Source: Bradyrhizobium sp. SZCCT0231
Lineage (GTDB): Bacteria; Pseudomonadota; Alphaproteobacteria; Rhizobiales; Xanthobacteraceae
Direction of reading: 5' to 3'
Assembly (NCBI RefSeq): GCF_018130245.1
Contig: NZ_JAFCKP010000004.1
Span: forward strand, 310,001-374,000
Length of the DNA: 64,000 nucleotides
Shown here: piece by piece, positions 39,430 to 48,370 of the stretch
How the letters are laid out: every line of letters starts with the position of its first letter
Numbering within the stretch: the first letter of the stretch is position 1
Program-made: the position numbers and the translations under genes
The notes under the pieces: model-generated
The model's database searches: none
What the model was told of the DNA's origin: nothing
The model's input: only the letters and a program-made list of their open reading frames with translations

Positions 39430-40715
39430 CAGGCATCCACGACGAACACGCGGACGATCTAGGGCACCCCGAGGAACACATCGCGCCGGTTCCTCGCATT
39501 TCGGTGCAGGCCTTTTGCGAGACCGAGCAGACGCTCAAGGCGGTGACCGCGGCGGGCCAGGATCGCCGGCTCGCCAAGGCCCACCTCACCGCCAAGGACG
39601 GTGGCCTCGCCGCAGCGATCGAGGCCTATGAATCGATGCCGACGCCGAACGTGATCGTCATCGAGTCCGACGGCACGCGCGACATCCTCGAGGGGCTGGA
39701 CGACCTCGCCGGCGTCTGCGATCCCGGCACCCGCGTGGTCGTGATCGGCAGCCCCAACGACACCGCGCCCTATCGCGAGCTGGTGCGCCGCGGCGTCAAC
39801 GACTACGTGGTCGGACCGGTCGAAACCCTCGACGTCGTCCGCTCGATCTGCAGCCTGTTTTCGGCCTCCGAGGCCATCATCACCGGCCGCGTCATCGCGG
39901 TGGTCGGCTCCAAGGGCGGTGTCGGCGCGTCCACCGTCGCGCATAATCTGGCCTGGACCATTGCCCGGGACCTCTCGCTCGATTCCGTCGTGATCGATCT
40001 CGACCTCGCCTTCGGCACGGCGAGCCTCGACTACAACCAGGATCCGGTGCAGGGCATCGCCAATGCGGTGCTGTCGCAAGACCGGCCGGACACGGCGCTG
40101 ATGGAGCGCCTGCTCGCCAAATGCACCGATCGCCTCAGCCTGCTGGCGGCGCCCGCCACGCTCGACCGCGTCTACGATTTCGGTGCCGAGGCCTTCGATG
40201 CGGTGTTCGACACGCTGCGCATGACCACGCCCTGCATCGTGCTCGACGTTCCCCATCAATGGTCCGGCTGGACGCGGCGCGCGCTGGTGAACGCCGACGA
40301 CATCGTGATCGTGGCCGAGCCCGATCTCGCCAACTTGCGCAACACCAAGAACATGCTGAGCGTGCTGAAGGCGGCGCGGCCGAACGACCGGCCGCCGCTG
40401 TACTGCCTCAACCAGGTCGGCATGCACAAGCGCGCGGAGATCGAGGTCAAGGCGTTCGCCAAGACCATGGAGAGCCAGCCGATCGCGGTGATCCCGTTCG
40501 ATTCGAAACTGTTCTCGACCGCGGCCAACAACGGCCAGATGATCGCGGAGGTCTCCAAGACCCACCGCACCACCCTTCTGTTCCAGAACATGGCGAACCG
40601 ACTCGCCGGCCGCGGCGAGGTGAAGAAGCCGAAGCGCTCGCTGCTCGAGCCGCTCTTGAAGAAACTGAAAGGCCGGTCGGGGCGCGGCTCAGCCCCGCAT
40701 CGCAAGGCGTCGTAA
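39426..40715 (+). CDS. cpaE: pilus assembly ATPase CpaE (MinD/ParA-like)
   Basis: 429 residues. An N-terminal receiver-like domain (about 25-140, with NVIVIESDGTRDILEGLD and VVVIGSPNDTAPYRELVRRGV) precedes a MinD/ParA-type ATPase with deviant Walker A GSKGGVGASTVAHNLAW from about residue 161. VIDLDLAFGTASLDYN and VLDVPHQWSGWT are the switch and Walker B regions. In Caulobacter CpaE directs the pilus to the cell pole. After its stop comes a repeat instead of cpaF. Confidence 0.95.
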   Translation: MTGIHDEHADDLGHPEEHIAPVPRISVQAFCETEQTLKAVTAAGQDRRLAKAHLTAKDGGLAAAIEAYESMPTPNVIVIESDGTRDILEGLDDLAGVCDPGTRVVVIGSPNDTAPYRELVRRGVNDYVVGPVETLDVVRSICSLFSASEAIITGRVIAVVGSKGGVGASTVAHNLAWTIARDLSLDSVVIDLDLAFGTASLDYNQDPVQGIANAVLSQDRPDTALMERLLAKCTDRLSLLAAPATLDRVYDFGAEAFDAVFDTLRMTTPCIVLDVPHQWSGWTRRALVNADDIVIVAEPDLANLRNTKNMLSVLKAARPNDRPPLYCLNQVGMHKRAEIEVKAFAKTMESQPIAVIPFDSKLFSTAANNGQMIAEVSKTHRTTLLFQNMANRLAGRGEVKKPKRSLLEPLLKKLKGRSGRGSAPHRKAS

Positions 40716-40728
40716 GCGTAGCTTATTT

Positions 40729-40777
40729 GAGCATGATCTTTTCGGAAAACCGCTTCACACTTTTCCAGATCATGCTC
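40729..40777. repeat. GAGCATGATC palindromic repeat, copy 3
   Basis: GAGCATGATC (40729-40738) and GATCATGCTC (40768-40777), with TCGGAAAACCGCTTCACACTT between. It is a shorter version lacking the GC-rich block of copies 1 and 2. It occupies the 71-bp gap between converging cpaE and the TPR gene. Confidence 0.88.
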
Positions 40778-40786
40778 TAGGGCGGA

Positions 40787-41584
40787 TTACTTGTCCGCCC
40801 GCTGCTGCTTCTTCGCCAGCAGCTGCCTCAGCGCCGCGACCTTGGCCGCGGCCTGGTCCGGCGGCAAATCTGCCTTCACGAGGATTTCGGCCTCGGCCTC
40901 GCGACCCTGCAATCCCAGCACGAGCGCCAGATTGGCGCGGACCCGCGCATCGTTCTGATTGCGCTGATGAGCGCGGCCGAGCACCTGTTCGGCCTTCGAC
41001 AAATTGTTTTGCAGCACATAGGACAGTCCGAGATTGGACAGCACGGTCGGCTCGTTCGGCACGATCTTCAACGCCGCGGCGTAATATTGCTGCGCCTCCT
41101 CGTTGCGGCCGAGCTGATCGAGCGCCGCGCCCTGCGCCGACAGGATGCGCCAATCGGGATCCTCGGGCGAATGTGCGCGGCCGAGGACGTCGAAGGCCTG
41201 CTGGAAATTGCCGTTGTCGGCGAGTGCGCGGCCATAGCCGGCGAGCAGCGCCTTGTTGCCGGGATGGGCGAGCACGGCCTGCTCGAGCACCGCGACCGCC
41301 TGCGCACGCTGGCCGCTGGTGCGCAGCGCCTTGCCATATTCGATAGCAATTGCGGGATCGCTGGGCTTGGCGCGATAACGCTCGCGAAGCGCGTCCATCT
41401 CCGGCCTGGCGTCGGCCTTGATGTCGGCCTTGGCGGCGTCCTTGGCGACGGACTCCTGCTTGCCGCCGAGCGCACCGGTGACGTCCTCAATGCCGGTGGT
41501 CTGACAGCCGCCGAGGGCAAGGATCAGAACGGCGGAACACAGATATCTCGCCGGGGGAAAAGCGAGGAACGAACGCTTGGACAT
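40787..41584 (-). CDS. TPR lipoprotein, TadD-like
   Basis: 265 residues from ATG at 41584 (MSKRSFLAFPPARYL). Signal with lipobox LALGGC. Residues 60-230 hold about five tetratricopeptide repeats, such as AIAIEYGKALRTSGQRAQAV, PGNKALLAGYGRALADNGNF and PTVLSNLGLSYVLQNNLSKA. TadD proteins of Tad loci have this layout and assist secretin or pilus assembly. It faces cpaE from the opposite strand, so it must have its own promoter. Assignment to TadD is by architecture and location. Confidence 0.85.
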   Translation of the reverse strand: MSKRSFLAFPPARYLCSAVLILALGGCQTTGIEDVTGALGGKQESVAKDAAKADIKADARPEMDALRERYRAKPSDPAIAIEYGKALRTSGQRAQAVAVLEQAVLAHPGNKALLAGYGRALADNGNFQQAFDVLGRAHSPEDPDWRILSAQGAALDQLGRNEEAQQYYAAALKIVPNEPTVLSNLGLSYVLQNNLSKAEQVLGRAHQRNQNDARVRANLALVLGLQGREAEAEILVKADLPPDQAAAKVAALRQLLAKKQQRADK

Positions 41585-41664
41585 ACTCTGATCACTCGGC
41601 AACTGATCAGAGATGCTTACCGATTAACGCTAAAGTCCCGTTAAGGAGGCGGTCCTGTTGAGGT

Positions 41665-41910
41665 TCAGTCGACGAATTCGGCACCGAACTCGCAGCCGAT
41701 GCGCCAGCGCAGGCGGCATTGGCGGGAATAGTCGGGCGCGAAGATGATGGTGAATTGCGGCGGCACTTCCAGGAATTCCGCGACCACTTTCACGCCGCCA
41801 TCCGAAATATCCGTGATCGTGCAATCCCGCGGCAGCGAGCCCGCCCCAAAATGGATCTTGGCGAGCCGGCTGCACACCCGACGTTCGCTTCTCCGGCGAT
41901 TTGCAAGCAT
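41665..41910 (-). CDS. PilZ domain protein
   Basis: 81 residues, a stand-alone PilZ domain. The RRRSERRVCSR stretch near the N-terminus has the arginine-rich c-di-GMP motif (RxxxR), and ITDISDGGVKVV has the D-x-S-x-x-G motif, so it can probably bind cyclic di-GMP. Partner unknown. Located beside the pilus genes, but on the opposite strand from cpaB-E; a link with surface attachment is inference. The TPR gene begins about 80 bp downstream of its stop, on the same strand. Confidence 0.85.
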   Translation of the reverse strand: MLANRRRSERRVCSRLAKIHFGAGSLPRDCTITDISDGGVKVVAEFLEVPPQFTIIFAPDYSRQCRLRWRIGCEFGAEFVD

Positions 41911-42140
41911 TTGAATTGTTCACCCATTAGACCACGGCCCATCCCGCAGCTTCAGGAGTAGCGGACATTCGTTGGGATGTGCTGAGGACAGCCGACCGCA
42001 TTCGAGACGTAGTCTCCGCGCCGCGTTTACGCCTGGTTAGGATTTGCGCTGCCCTCCTGCAGATCGTTCCCGTATTGTTCTTGCGAAAACGGCAGCCCTC
42101 TGCTACCCCTAATTGCAGGAAAGGGCAGGCTGGTTTGAGC

Positions 42141-43679
42141 ATGGTTCAGCGGGTTTCTACCGTCGCCTTTGAGGGGATCGAGGCCCGCGCGGTCGACGTG
42201 CAGGTGCAGGTCGCCCCGGGCCTGCCGGCCTTCGCCATCGTCGGTCTGCCGGACAAGGCGGTGTCGGAGGCGCGCGAGCGGGTGCGCTCGGCGCTGATCG
42301 CCTCGGGGCTGGCGTTGCCGGCGCGGCGGATCATCGTCAATCTGGCCCCGGCCGACGTCCCGAAGGAAGGCAGCCATTACGACCTGCCGATCGCGCTCGG
42401 GCTGATGGCGGCGATCGGGGCGATCCCGCCGGATGCGCTGGCCGGCTTCACCGTGCTCGGCGAGCTCGGCCTTGATGGCTCGATCGCACCGGTGGCCGGC
42501 GTCCTTCCCGCCGCGATCGGCGCCAATATGCGCGAGGAAGGGCTGATCTGCCCGGCGGCTTGCGGCTCCGAAGCGGCCTGGGCGAGCCCTGATATCCAGA
42601 TCATCGCCGCACAATCGCTGATCCAGATCGCCAACCATTTCAAGGGCACGCAGGTGCTGTCGCGGCCCTCGCCGAAGGTGCACGAAGCCCCCGCCTTCAC
42701 GCTCGATCTGCGCGACATCAAGGGCCAGGAAAGCGCCAAGCGCGCGCTGGAGATCGCGGCCGCCGGCGGGCATCATTTGCTCATGATCGGCGCGCCCGGC
42801 GCCGGCAAATCGATGCTGGCCGCGCGCCTGCCCTCGATCCTGCCGCCGCTGTCGCCGGGCGAGCTGCTCGAGGTCTCGATGATCGCGTCCGTCGCCGGCG
42901 AGATCGAAGGCGGCGCGCTGACGGCGCGGCGCCCGTTCCGCTCGCCACATCATTCCGCCAGCATGGCCGCGCTCACCGGCGGCGGCGTGCGCGCCAAGCC
43001 CGGCGAGATCTCGCTGGCGCATCAGGGCGTGCTGTTCCTCGACGAGCTGCCGGAGTTCGATCCGCGCGTGCTGGATTCGCTGCGCCAGCCGCTGGAGAAC
43101 GGCGAGGTCGCGGTGTCGCGCGCCAATCACCGCGTCACCTACCCTGCCCGCTTCATGCTGGTCGCGGCCATGAATCCCTGCCGCTGCGGCAATGCGTTCG
43201 AGCCCGGCTATGCCTGCAAGCGCGGCCGCATCGACCGCTGCACCGGCGATTACCAGGCGCGCATCTCCGGTCCTCTGATGGACCGCATCGACCTGCGCAT
43301 CGAAGTGCCGGCGGTGACTGCCGCCGACCTGATCCTGCCGCCGCCGACGGAGGGTTCGGCCGAGGTCGCCGCCCGCGTGGCGGCGGCGCGCGACATCCAG
43401 CTGGCGCGCTATGCGGATGCGGGCCTGCCCCAGATTCGCACCAATGCCGAGGCGCCCGCCTCCGTGCTGGAGGAGATCGCAAAGCCGGATGCGCAAGGCG
43501 CCAAGCTGCTGCGCGACGCCGCCGAGACCATGCGGCTGTCGGCGCGCGGCTATCACCGCGTGCTGCGGGTGGCGCGCACGCTCGCCGACCTCGATCACGC
43601 CGACAAGATCGGCCGGCTGCACCTCGCCGAAGCCCTGTCCTACCGCGCACTCGCGGAGGATGTGCGCCAGATGGCGTGA
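42141..43679 (+). CDS. comM: ComM/YifB family Mg-chelatase-like AAA+ ATPase
   Basis: 512 residues from ATG at 42141 (MVQRVSTVAFEGIEA). The N-terminal half resembles the Lon protease fold (VQVAPGLPAFAIVGLPDKAV). The AAA+ module has Walker A GAPGAGKSMLAARL, Walker B VLFLDELPEFDP and MNPCRCGNAF, with a C-terminal Mg-chelatase domain (RISGPLMDRIDLRIEVP and LSARGYHRVLRVARTLADLD). ComM is a helicase for branch migration in natural transformation. Full length and probably monocistronic. The 230-bp gap before it shows no gene. Confidence 0.94.
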   Translation: MVQRVSTVAFEGIEARAVDVQVQVAPGLPAFAIVGLPDKAVSEARERVRSALIASGLALPARRIIVNLAPADVPKEGSHYDLPIALGLMAAIGAIPPDALAGFTVLGELGLDGSIAPVAGVLPAAIGANMREEGLICPAACGSEAAWASPDIQIIAAQSLIQIANHFKGTQVLSRPSPKVHEAPAFTLDLRDIKGQESAKRALEIAAAGGHHLLMIGAPGAGKSMLAARLPSILPPLSPGELLEVSMIASVAGEIEGGALTARRPFRSPHHSASMAALTGGGVRAKPGEISLAHQGVLFLDELPEFDPRVLDSLRQPLENGEVAVSRANHRVTYPARFMLVAAMNPCRCGNAFEPGYACKRGRIDRCTGDYQARISGPLMDRIDLRIEVPAVTAADLILPPPTEGSAEVAARVAAARDIQLARYADAGLPQIRTNAEAPASVLEEIAKPDAQGAKLLRDAAETMRLSARGYHRVLRVARTLADLDHADKIGRLHLAEALSYRALAEDVRQMA

Positions 43680-43789
43680 TCATTCCACGCGTCAACCCGG
43701 CGGTAACGAGTTTCCTTTACGCTCTGCAAACCATAAGGCCCAACGCGTTTCGGTTGTGAGGTTCACAAGGGCCTGGCGAGTAGAGCGTC

Positions 43790-44257
43790 ATGTTGCGTTT
43801 CAAGTTCCTGGCCTCGGCTGTTCCCCTGTTGGCGGCTGCGGTGTTCGCCCGCACCGAGATCGGATCGGTTTCGCATCCCTGCATCGCGCTGGGCGAAACA
43901 TCGGTCGAGCTCACCTCCCTGTTCTGGACCGCCGGCGTCCACGTCGCCTTCACCGACGATCCTGCGCGGGCCACGGTGCGGGTCCAGATCACCGACGATG
44001 CCGACGCTGCGGACTTCGCCGTCGTCGACGACGGCCTCGGCTCCGAGCCGGACTCCTGCCAGGCCAATCCGTCGACCCGCCTGGTCTCGATTGCCGCGCA
44101 GCCGGTCGATGGCGGCCAGGTGATCTATCTCTCCAGCGAAGGACCGGCGGATTACCGCATCTATGTGCGCTCGAAGACGTTCTCGCATCAGGAGGCGGCG
44201 GCGCTGATCGTCGGCGCCCGCGGCGGCCATGGCCGCTTCCAGGCGGCTTCGCTTTGA
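43790..44257 (+). CDS. small exported protein of unknown function
   Basis: 155 residues. A signal-like N-terminus (FKFLASAVPLLAAAVFA) precedes a mature domain with two cysteines, in VSHPCIALG and PDSCQANP, a possible disulfide. The remainder is beta-rich (VRVQITDDADAADFAVVDDG, VSIAAQPVDGGQVIYLSS). Ends with a basic, Gly-rich tail. No recognised family. It is 117 bp upstream of the hybrid kinase in the same direction; it might be a sensing partner of the kinase, but that is speculation. Confidence 0.65.
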   Translation: MLRFKFLASAVPLLAAAVFARTEIGSVSHPCIALGETSVELTSLFWTAGVHVAFTDDPARATVRVQITDDADAADFAVVDDGLGSEPDSCQANPSTRLVSIAAQPVDGGQVIYLSSEGPADYRIYVRSKTFSHQEAAALIVGARGGHGRFQAASL

Positions 44258-44374
44258 ACCGTTAACACCTCGTCAACCCTGTTTGGAGGCAGCGCCAAAA
44301 CCTCAAGCTGTTCGCAAGGTCGGCGGGTCATCGTCGCACGCGGCGGCGGGGGTTTCAGGCAAGGGTCGGTTGCG

Positions 44375-46642
44375 ATGGGTCGGACGTTCCGGATCAAGGT
44401 GCGCATGCGCCGCTTCAGGCGGCAGCATCCCAGGCTAGCCTTCGCGATCCGCTCCTTCATGATCTTCTCGGCGACGTTCGGCGGCGCCTATGGTTTCGTG
44501 TCCGGCAGCAGGTCCGAGAATTCCGGCTACGATCCCCATGCCTTTGCGATCGGCGCGAGCTTCCTGTTCGCGCTCGCCTGCCTCGGCCTTGCGACGCTGA
44601 GCATACGCCTGCGCTTCGTGGGCAAGCGGCTGCGGACGCTCGCCGCCCACAATGAGGCGTTGATCGACCGCAATTGGGAGCTGAAGGAAGCGGAAGAGCG
44701 CGCCCGCAGCCTGTTCGAGCAGCAGGGCGACCTCATCGTGCTGCGCGACACAGAGGGCCGCATCACCTTTGCCAACGAGGCCTATTGCCTACTTGCAGCA
44801 CAGGCGCGGAGCGCGCTGGTCGGCACGCGCTTCGATTTCGACGTGCTGGAGCAGGGCGACAGTACCCGCGAGAGCAGCGGCACGCGCATCCACGACCAGA
44901 AGATCGCAACCCCGCTCGGCGCGCGCTGGATCGCCTGGCGCGAGGGCTATGTCCGCCTCGATGCCGGCCAGCCCGCCGAATTGCAGAGCGTGGGACGCGA
45001 CGTCACCGACCGGACCGAGACCGAACGCGCATTGTCCGACGCGCGCGACCAGGCCGATGCCGCCAACCGCGCCAAATCGCGCTTCCTCGCGATGGCCTCG
45101 CACGAGATCCGCACGCCGCTGAACGGCATCATCGGCATGGGCGGCCTCCTGCTCGACACCACTCTGACGCCGGAGCAGGCGACCTATGCCAGGGCGGTGA
45201 AAACCTCGGGCGAAGCCTTGATGGCGCTGATCGAGGAACTGCTCGACTATTCCAAGATCGAGGCCGGCAAGCTCGACCTCGATCAACGCCCCTTCGCGCT
45301 CTCGACCCTGGTCGAGGAGATCACCGAGCTGCTGGCGCCGCGCGCGCAGGCGAAGACGCTCGAGATCGCCGCCTATGTCGACGAGCGCCTGCCGCTGGAA
45401 GTGGTCGGCGACGCCGCGCGACTGCGCCAGGTGCTGCTGAACCTCGCCGGCAACGCCATCAAGTTCACAAGCAATGGCGGCGTCGCGCTGATCGTCGAGC
45501 CCGGCATCTGGCCGAACGAGATCAGCTTCCTGGTCCGCGATACCGGCATCGGCATTGCAGCCGAAGCACAGCAGCGCATCTTCCGCGAGTTCGAGCAGGC
45601 CGACGAGCGCGTCGCCCGCACCTATGGCGGCACCGGGCTCGGCCTTGCCATCAGCGAGCGCATCGTCAAGCGCATGGGCGGCCGGATCACGCTCACGAGC
45701 GAGCCGGGCAAGGGCTCGACCTTCGAGGTCGCCGTGCCGCTTCCGCCATCGCGAGCCAGCGCCGGGCAGACTGCATTTCCGAGCCCCGATCTCACCGGCA
45801 AGTCGATGCTCCTCGTCGCCGACGGCATCGAGGCCTCGTTGATCGCGCGGCGTCTCGAGCGCTGGGGCGGCCAGACCTGCCTGGTTGCGGACGCGGCGGT
45901 CGCCGAAGCACTGCTGCCGGAACGCTCATGGCACGCGGTGCTGATCGATCGCGCGATCGGTCCTGCCATCGCCGACCATCTGGGTGACGCCGCCCGCGCA
46001 CATGCGTTGCAGCGCCTCGTGCTGCTGACGTCGAGCTCGCGCCACGAGAAGCTGTCGCCGGCCTTCACCGGGTTTCTGGTCAAGCCGCTGCGCGCGGCCT
46101 CGCTCGCCGCACGCCTCGCCCTGACGCCGGAGATCGCCTCGCCCGATCTCGCGCCGGAGCCGTCGGCTGCATCCGCTCGCACAGCACCGGCGAAGGGCCT
46201 GTCGATCCTCGTCGCCGAAGACAACGAGATCAATGCCCTGTTGATGCGCTCGCTGCTGACCAAGCTCGGCCATCGCGTCGTCATCGCCGTCCACGGCGAG
46301 GCCGCGCTGGAATCCTGGCTCGCCGCCTCATCCGCCGGCACGCCCTACGATCTCGTGCTGATGGACATCCAGATGCCGCAGCTCGACGGCATCGAGGCGA
46401 CAAAACGCATCCGCGCGCAAGAGGCCGCCACCGGCGGTCACCACACGCCGATCCTGGCGCTGACCGCCAACACGCTGGTGGAGGATCGCTATGCCTGTTT
46501 CGAGGCGGGCATGAACGGATTTCTGATCAAGCCGCTCGATCGGGAGAAGCTCGAGGAGGCACTGGCCGAGCTGGGCCGCGTCCCTGCATCTGACAGTCCC
46601 GAACCTCACGGGAACCTCCTTCGGCCGACAATCGGTAATTGA
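44375..46642 (+). CDS. hybrid sensor histidine kinase/response regulator
   Basis: 755 residues. Two transmembrane helices (about 27-45 and 55-75), a coiled coil, a PAS domain (FEQQGDLIVLRDTEGRITFA...), HisKA with His243 in ASHEIRTPLNGI, and HATPase_c with N, G1 and G2 boxes (NLAGNAIKFTSNGG, GTGLGLAISERIVKR). A degenerate receiver-like domain (about 471-590, LLVADGIEAS) lacks one of the acidic pair. The final receiver (about 609-735) is intact with Asp664 in VLMDIQMP and a conserved lysine in FLIKPLD. A second output protein is not next door. Confidence 0.92.
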   Translation: MGRTFRIKVRMRRFRRQHPRLAFAIRSFMIFSATFGGAYGFVSGSRSENSGYDPHAFAIGASFLFALACLGLATLSIRLRFVGKRLRTLAAHNEALIDRNWELKEAEERARSLFEQQGDLIVLRDTEGRITFANEAYCLLAAQARSALVGTRFDFDVLEQGDSTRESSGTRIHDQKIATPLGARWIAWREGYVRLDAGQPAELQSVGRDVTDRTETERALSDARDQADAANRAKSRFLAMASHEIRTPLNGIIGMGGLLLDTTLTPEQATYARAVKTSGEALMALIEELLDYSKIEAGKLDLDQRPFALSTLVEEITELLAPRAQAKTLEIAAYVDERLPLEVVGDAARLRQVLLNLAGNAIKFTSNGGVALIVEPGIWPNEISFLVRDTGIGIAAEAQQRIFREFEQADERVARTYGGTGLGLAISERIVKRMGGRITLTSEPGKGSTFEVAVPLPPSRASAGQTAFPSPDLTGKSMLLVADGIEASLIARRLERWGGQTCLVADAAVAEALLPERSWHAVLIDRAIGPAIADHLGDAARAHALQRLVLLTSSSRHEKLSPAFTGFLVKPLRAASLAARLALTPEIASPDLAPEPSAASARTAPAKGLSILVAEDNEINALLMRSLLTKLGHRVVIAVHGEAALESWLAASSAGTPYDLVLMDIQMPQLDGIEATKRIRAQEAATGGHHTPILALTANTLVEDRYACFEAGMNGFLIKPLDREKLEEALAELGRVPASDSPEPHGNLLRPTIGN

Positions 46643-46671
46643 AATCGGCCGCGTTGCGCGTCACCATCCTC

Positions 46672-46791
46672 ATGAACGCCCGGCGTCAGCTCAGCGACAA
46701 GGGCAGGGAGGCGGCGCGCCATATCGCGAGAACAGTCACGGACCTCGCGGCCCGGGCTGCCGGCAACCAGCATCGCCGAGTGCTCGCGTGA
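46672..46791 (+). CDS. possible 39-residue small protein
   Basis: An ATG-initiated ORF (MNARRQLSDKGREAARHIAR...) in the 238-bp gap after the kinase gene. It is basic, would form an amphipathic helix, and its third codon positions are mostly G or C. I see no strong Shine-Dalgarno sequence, and overlapping frames could explain it. It may be only chance coding in GC-rich DNA. Confidence 0.2.
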   Translation: MNARRQLSDKGREAARHIARTVTDLAARAAGNQHRRVLA

Positions 46792-46880
46792 CGGGGCGAT
46801 GGGCCGCCACGGATTGCCGCTCCGCCACGATGTTGTGCTACGGACGTCGTCTGACGAACGAGTAAAGAGCTGGCGAACAC

Positions 46881-47939
46881 GTGAGAGCATCGGAAGACCG
46901 TTCATTCCTCATCCTGCTTGGCGCGATCTCCGTTGCGTTCGCCTGGGTGCTTTGGCCGTTCTCCGGCGCATTGTTGTGGGCCACGCTGCTGGCCATCATC
47001 TTCGCCCCATTCTATCGATGGGTCCTGAAATCCTTCCCGGGAAAGCCCAACCTTGCCGCATTGGTCACCGTCGTCGTGGTGGTCGTGATGGTCCTGATCC
47101 CCGTGGCGATCGTGATCGCTTCGCTCGTCGACCAGGGCGGGGAGCTGTATCAGCGCGTTCAGAGCGGGGAGATCAGCCTCACTCATCCCCTGCAGCAGCT
47201 GAAATCCGCGCTGCCCGACTGGGCTACGTCCCTCTTGGATCGCCTGGCCGGCATCGATCTTTCGTCCCTGAAGGAACGCCTGTCGGGTCTGGTCGTCCCT
47301 GCCGGCCAACAGCTGGCCGGGCATGCGCTCAACATCGGTCAGGTGACGCTGGAGTTCGTCGCAAGCCTGCTCGTGATGTTGTACCTGCTGTTCTTCCTGC
47401 TGCGCGACGGCGAAGAGCTCAACGCCCGCGTTCGGGACGCACTCCCGCTGCGCCCGAGCCACACCGCCGAAATTCTCGATGTGTTCACCCTGGCGGTTCG
47501 CGGGACGATCAAGGGAATCGTTCTCGTCGCCCTGATTCAGGGGGCGCTTGGCGGGCTCATCTTCTGGCTGCTCGGCCTGACGGCGCCGCTGCTGGCGGGC
47601 GCGCTCATGGCGCTGGTCTCGCTGCTGCCCGTGCTCGGCTCCGCCCTGGCTTGGGTTCCGGTCGCACTCTATTTGCTTGTGGCAGGCGCAGTCACGAAGG
47701 GCCTGATCCTGCTCGCTTTCGGCACCTTCGTGATTGGGCTTGCGGACAATTTTCTCCGCCCGATCCTGGTCGGCCAGTCGATCCAGATGCCAAGCTATGT
47801 CGTGCTGCTTGCCACCTTGGGCGGCCTTGCGACCTTCGGAGCGAACGGCTTTGTCATCGGCCCGCTCGTCGCCGCGATGTTTCTGACGACGTGGCACATC
47901 TTCGTCGTCTCGAAGGCGCAACAGGGAGCCCGAAAATGA
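46881..47939 (+). CDS. AI-2E/PerM family inner membrane transporter
   Basis: 352 residues with about eight transmembrane segments, arranged as two at the start (AFAWVLWPFSGALLWATLLAIIF and LAALVTVVVVVVMVLIPVAI), a long extracellular region (GIDLSSLKERLSG...), and several at the C-terminus (GGLIFWLLGLTAPLLAG, LPVLGSALAWVP, KGLILLAFGTFVIG). DNFLRPILVGQ and GANGFVIGPLVAAMF are family signatures. GTGAGAGC at 46881 is a GTG start. Such permeases export small signals, Na+ or other substrates. Its stop overlaps a small frame by four bases. Confidence 0.92.
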   Translation: MRASEDRSFLILLGAISVAFAWVLWPFSGALLWATLLAIIFAPFYRWVLKSFPGKPNLAALVTVVVVVVMVLIPVAIVIASLVDQGGELYQRVQSGEISLTHPLQQLKSALPDWATSLLDRLAGIDLSSLKERLSGLVVPAGQQLAGHALNIGQVTLEFVASLLVMLYLLFFLLRDGEELNARVRDALPLRPSHTAEILDVFTLAVRGTIKGIVLVALIQGALGGLIFWLLGLTAPLLAGALMALVSLLPVLGSALAWVPVALYLLVAGAVTKGLILLAFGTFVIGLADNFLRPILVGQSIQMPSYVVLLATLGGLATFGANGFVIGPLVAAMFLTTWHIFVVSKAQQGARK

Positions 47940-48019
47940 TCGTCATTCCGAGCCTGGAGTGGGCGATGGGCACCAGCCGGGCCTGGGATCCGGCCGACCC
48001 GGAACGTTATGCAGCATAG
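47936..48019 (+). CDS. possible 27-residue coupled small ORF
   Basis: ATGA at 47936-47939 overlaps the transporter stop. The ORF reads MIVIPSLEWAMGTSRAWDPA then DPERYAA and stops at TAG. A four-base overlap like this usually marks translational coupling. It is short, and its 3' part overlaps the opposite gene, so it may be random. Confidence 0.3.
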   Translation: MIVIPSLEWAMGTSRAWDPADPERYAA

Positions 48020-48246
48020 GCAATAAAGCGCGGCGCAGACAGCTTGTCCGGCGTCGCCTGGCTTCCCCGGAAGATGGTGTCAGCCCGCGCCGTGCGCTTG
48101 CAGTGCGGGCACACGAAGAGATGCGCGATGATCGGGGTCGGCTCGTCCGCGAGCAGTTCCGAGCGGAACCACTTCATCTCGATATGGCAGTCCGAGCAGA
48201 CCGGTGCTTCCAGCTGCTCCGCGGCGTTTCTGAGACGATCAACCAT
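48007..48246 (-). CDS. small CxxC zinc-ribbon-like protein
   Basis: 79 residues. Two CxxC knuckles, CSDCH (from about residue 17) and CPHCK (from about 46), are spaced as in small zinc ribbons. No other recognised motif; the C-terminal part is basic then ends FIAYAA. Could bind nucleic acid or a protein partner. It converges with the transporter gene and overlaps the small ORF at 47936 by 13 bases. About 120 bp upstream is the coaA stop. Confidence 0.6.
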   Translation of the reverse strand: MVDRLRNAAEQLEAPVCSDCHIEMKWFRSELLADEPTPIIAHLFVCPHCKRTARADTIFRGSQATPDKLSAPRFIAYAA

Positions 48247-48370
48247 GGGGCCTCCTCGCGTTCTCGAAGGCCATAACGGAATACCCTTCGTTGGTCTGCA
48301 ACGAAAGATACTCAGTCTGAAGAATGAGCTAAGGCCCGGATTTAACTCGGGCCCACGTCCATCGGCGCGA

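Noticed and set aside
46606-46905. A 99-codon minus-strand frame in the gap after the hybrid kinase
   Set aside because: Arg/Ser-rich with no ribosome binding site or family look; it overlaps both neighbouring genes antisense.
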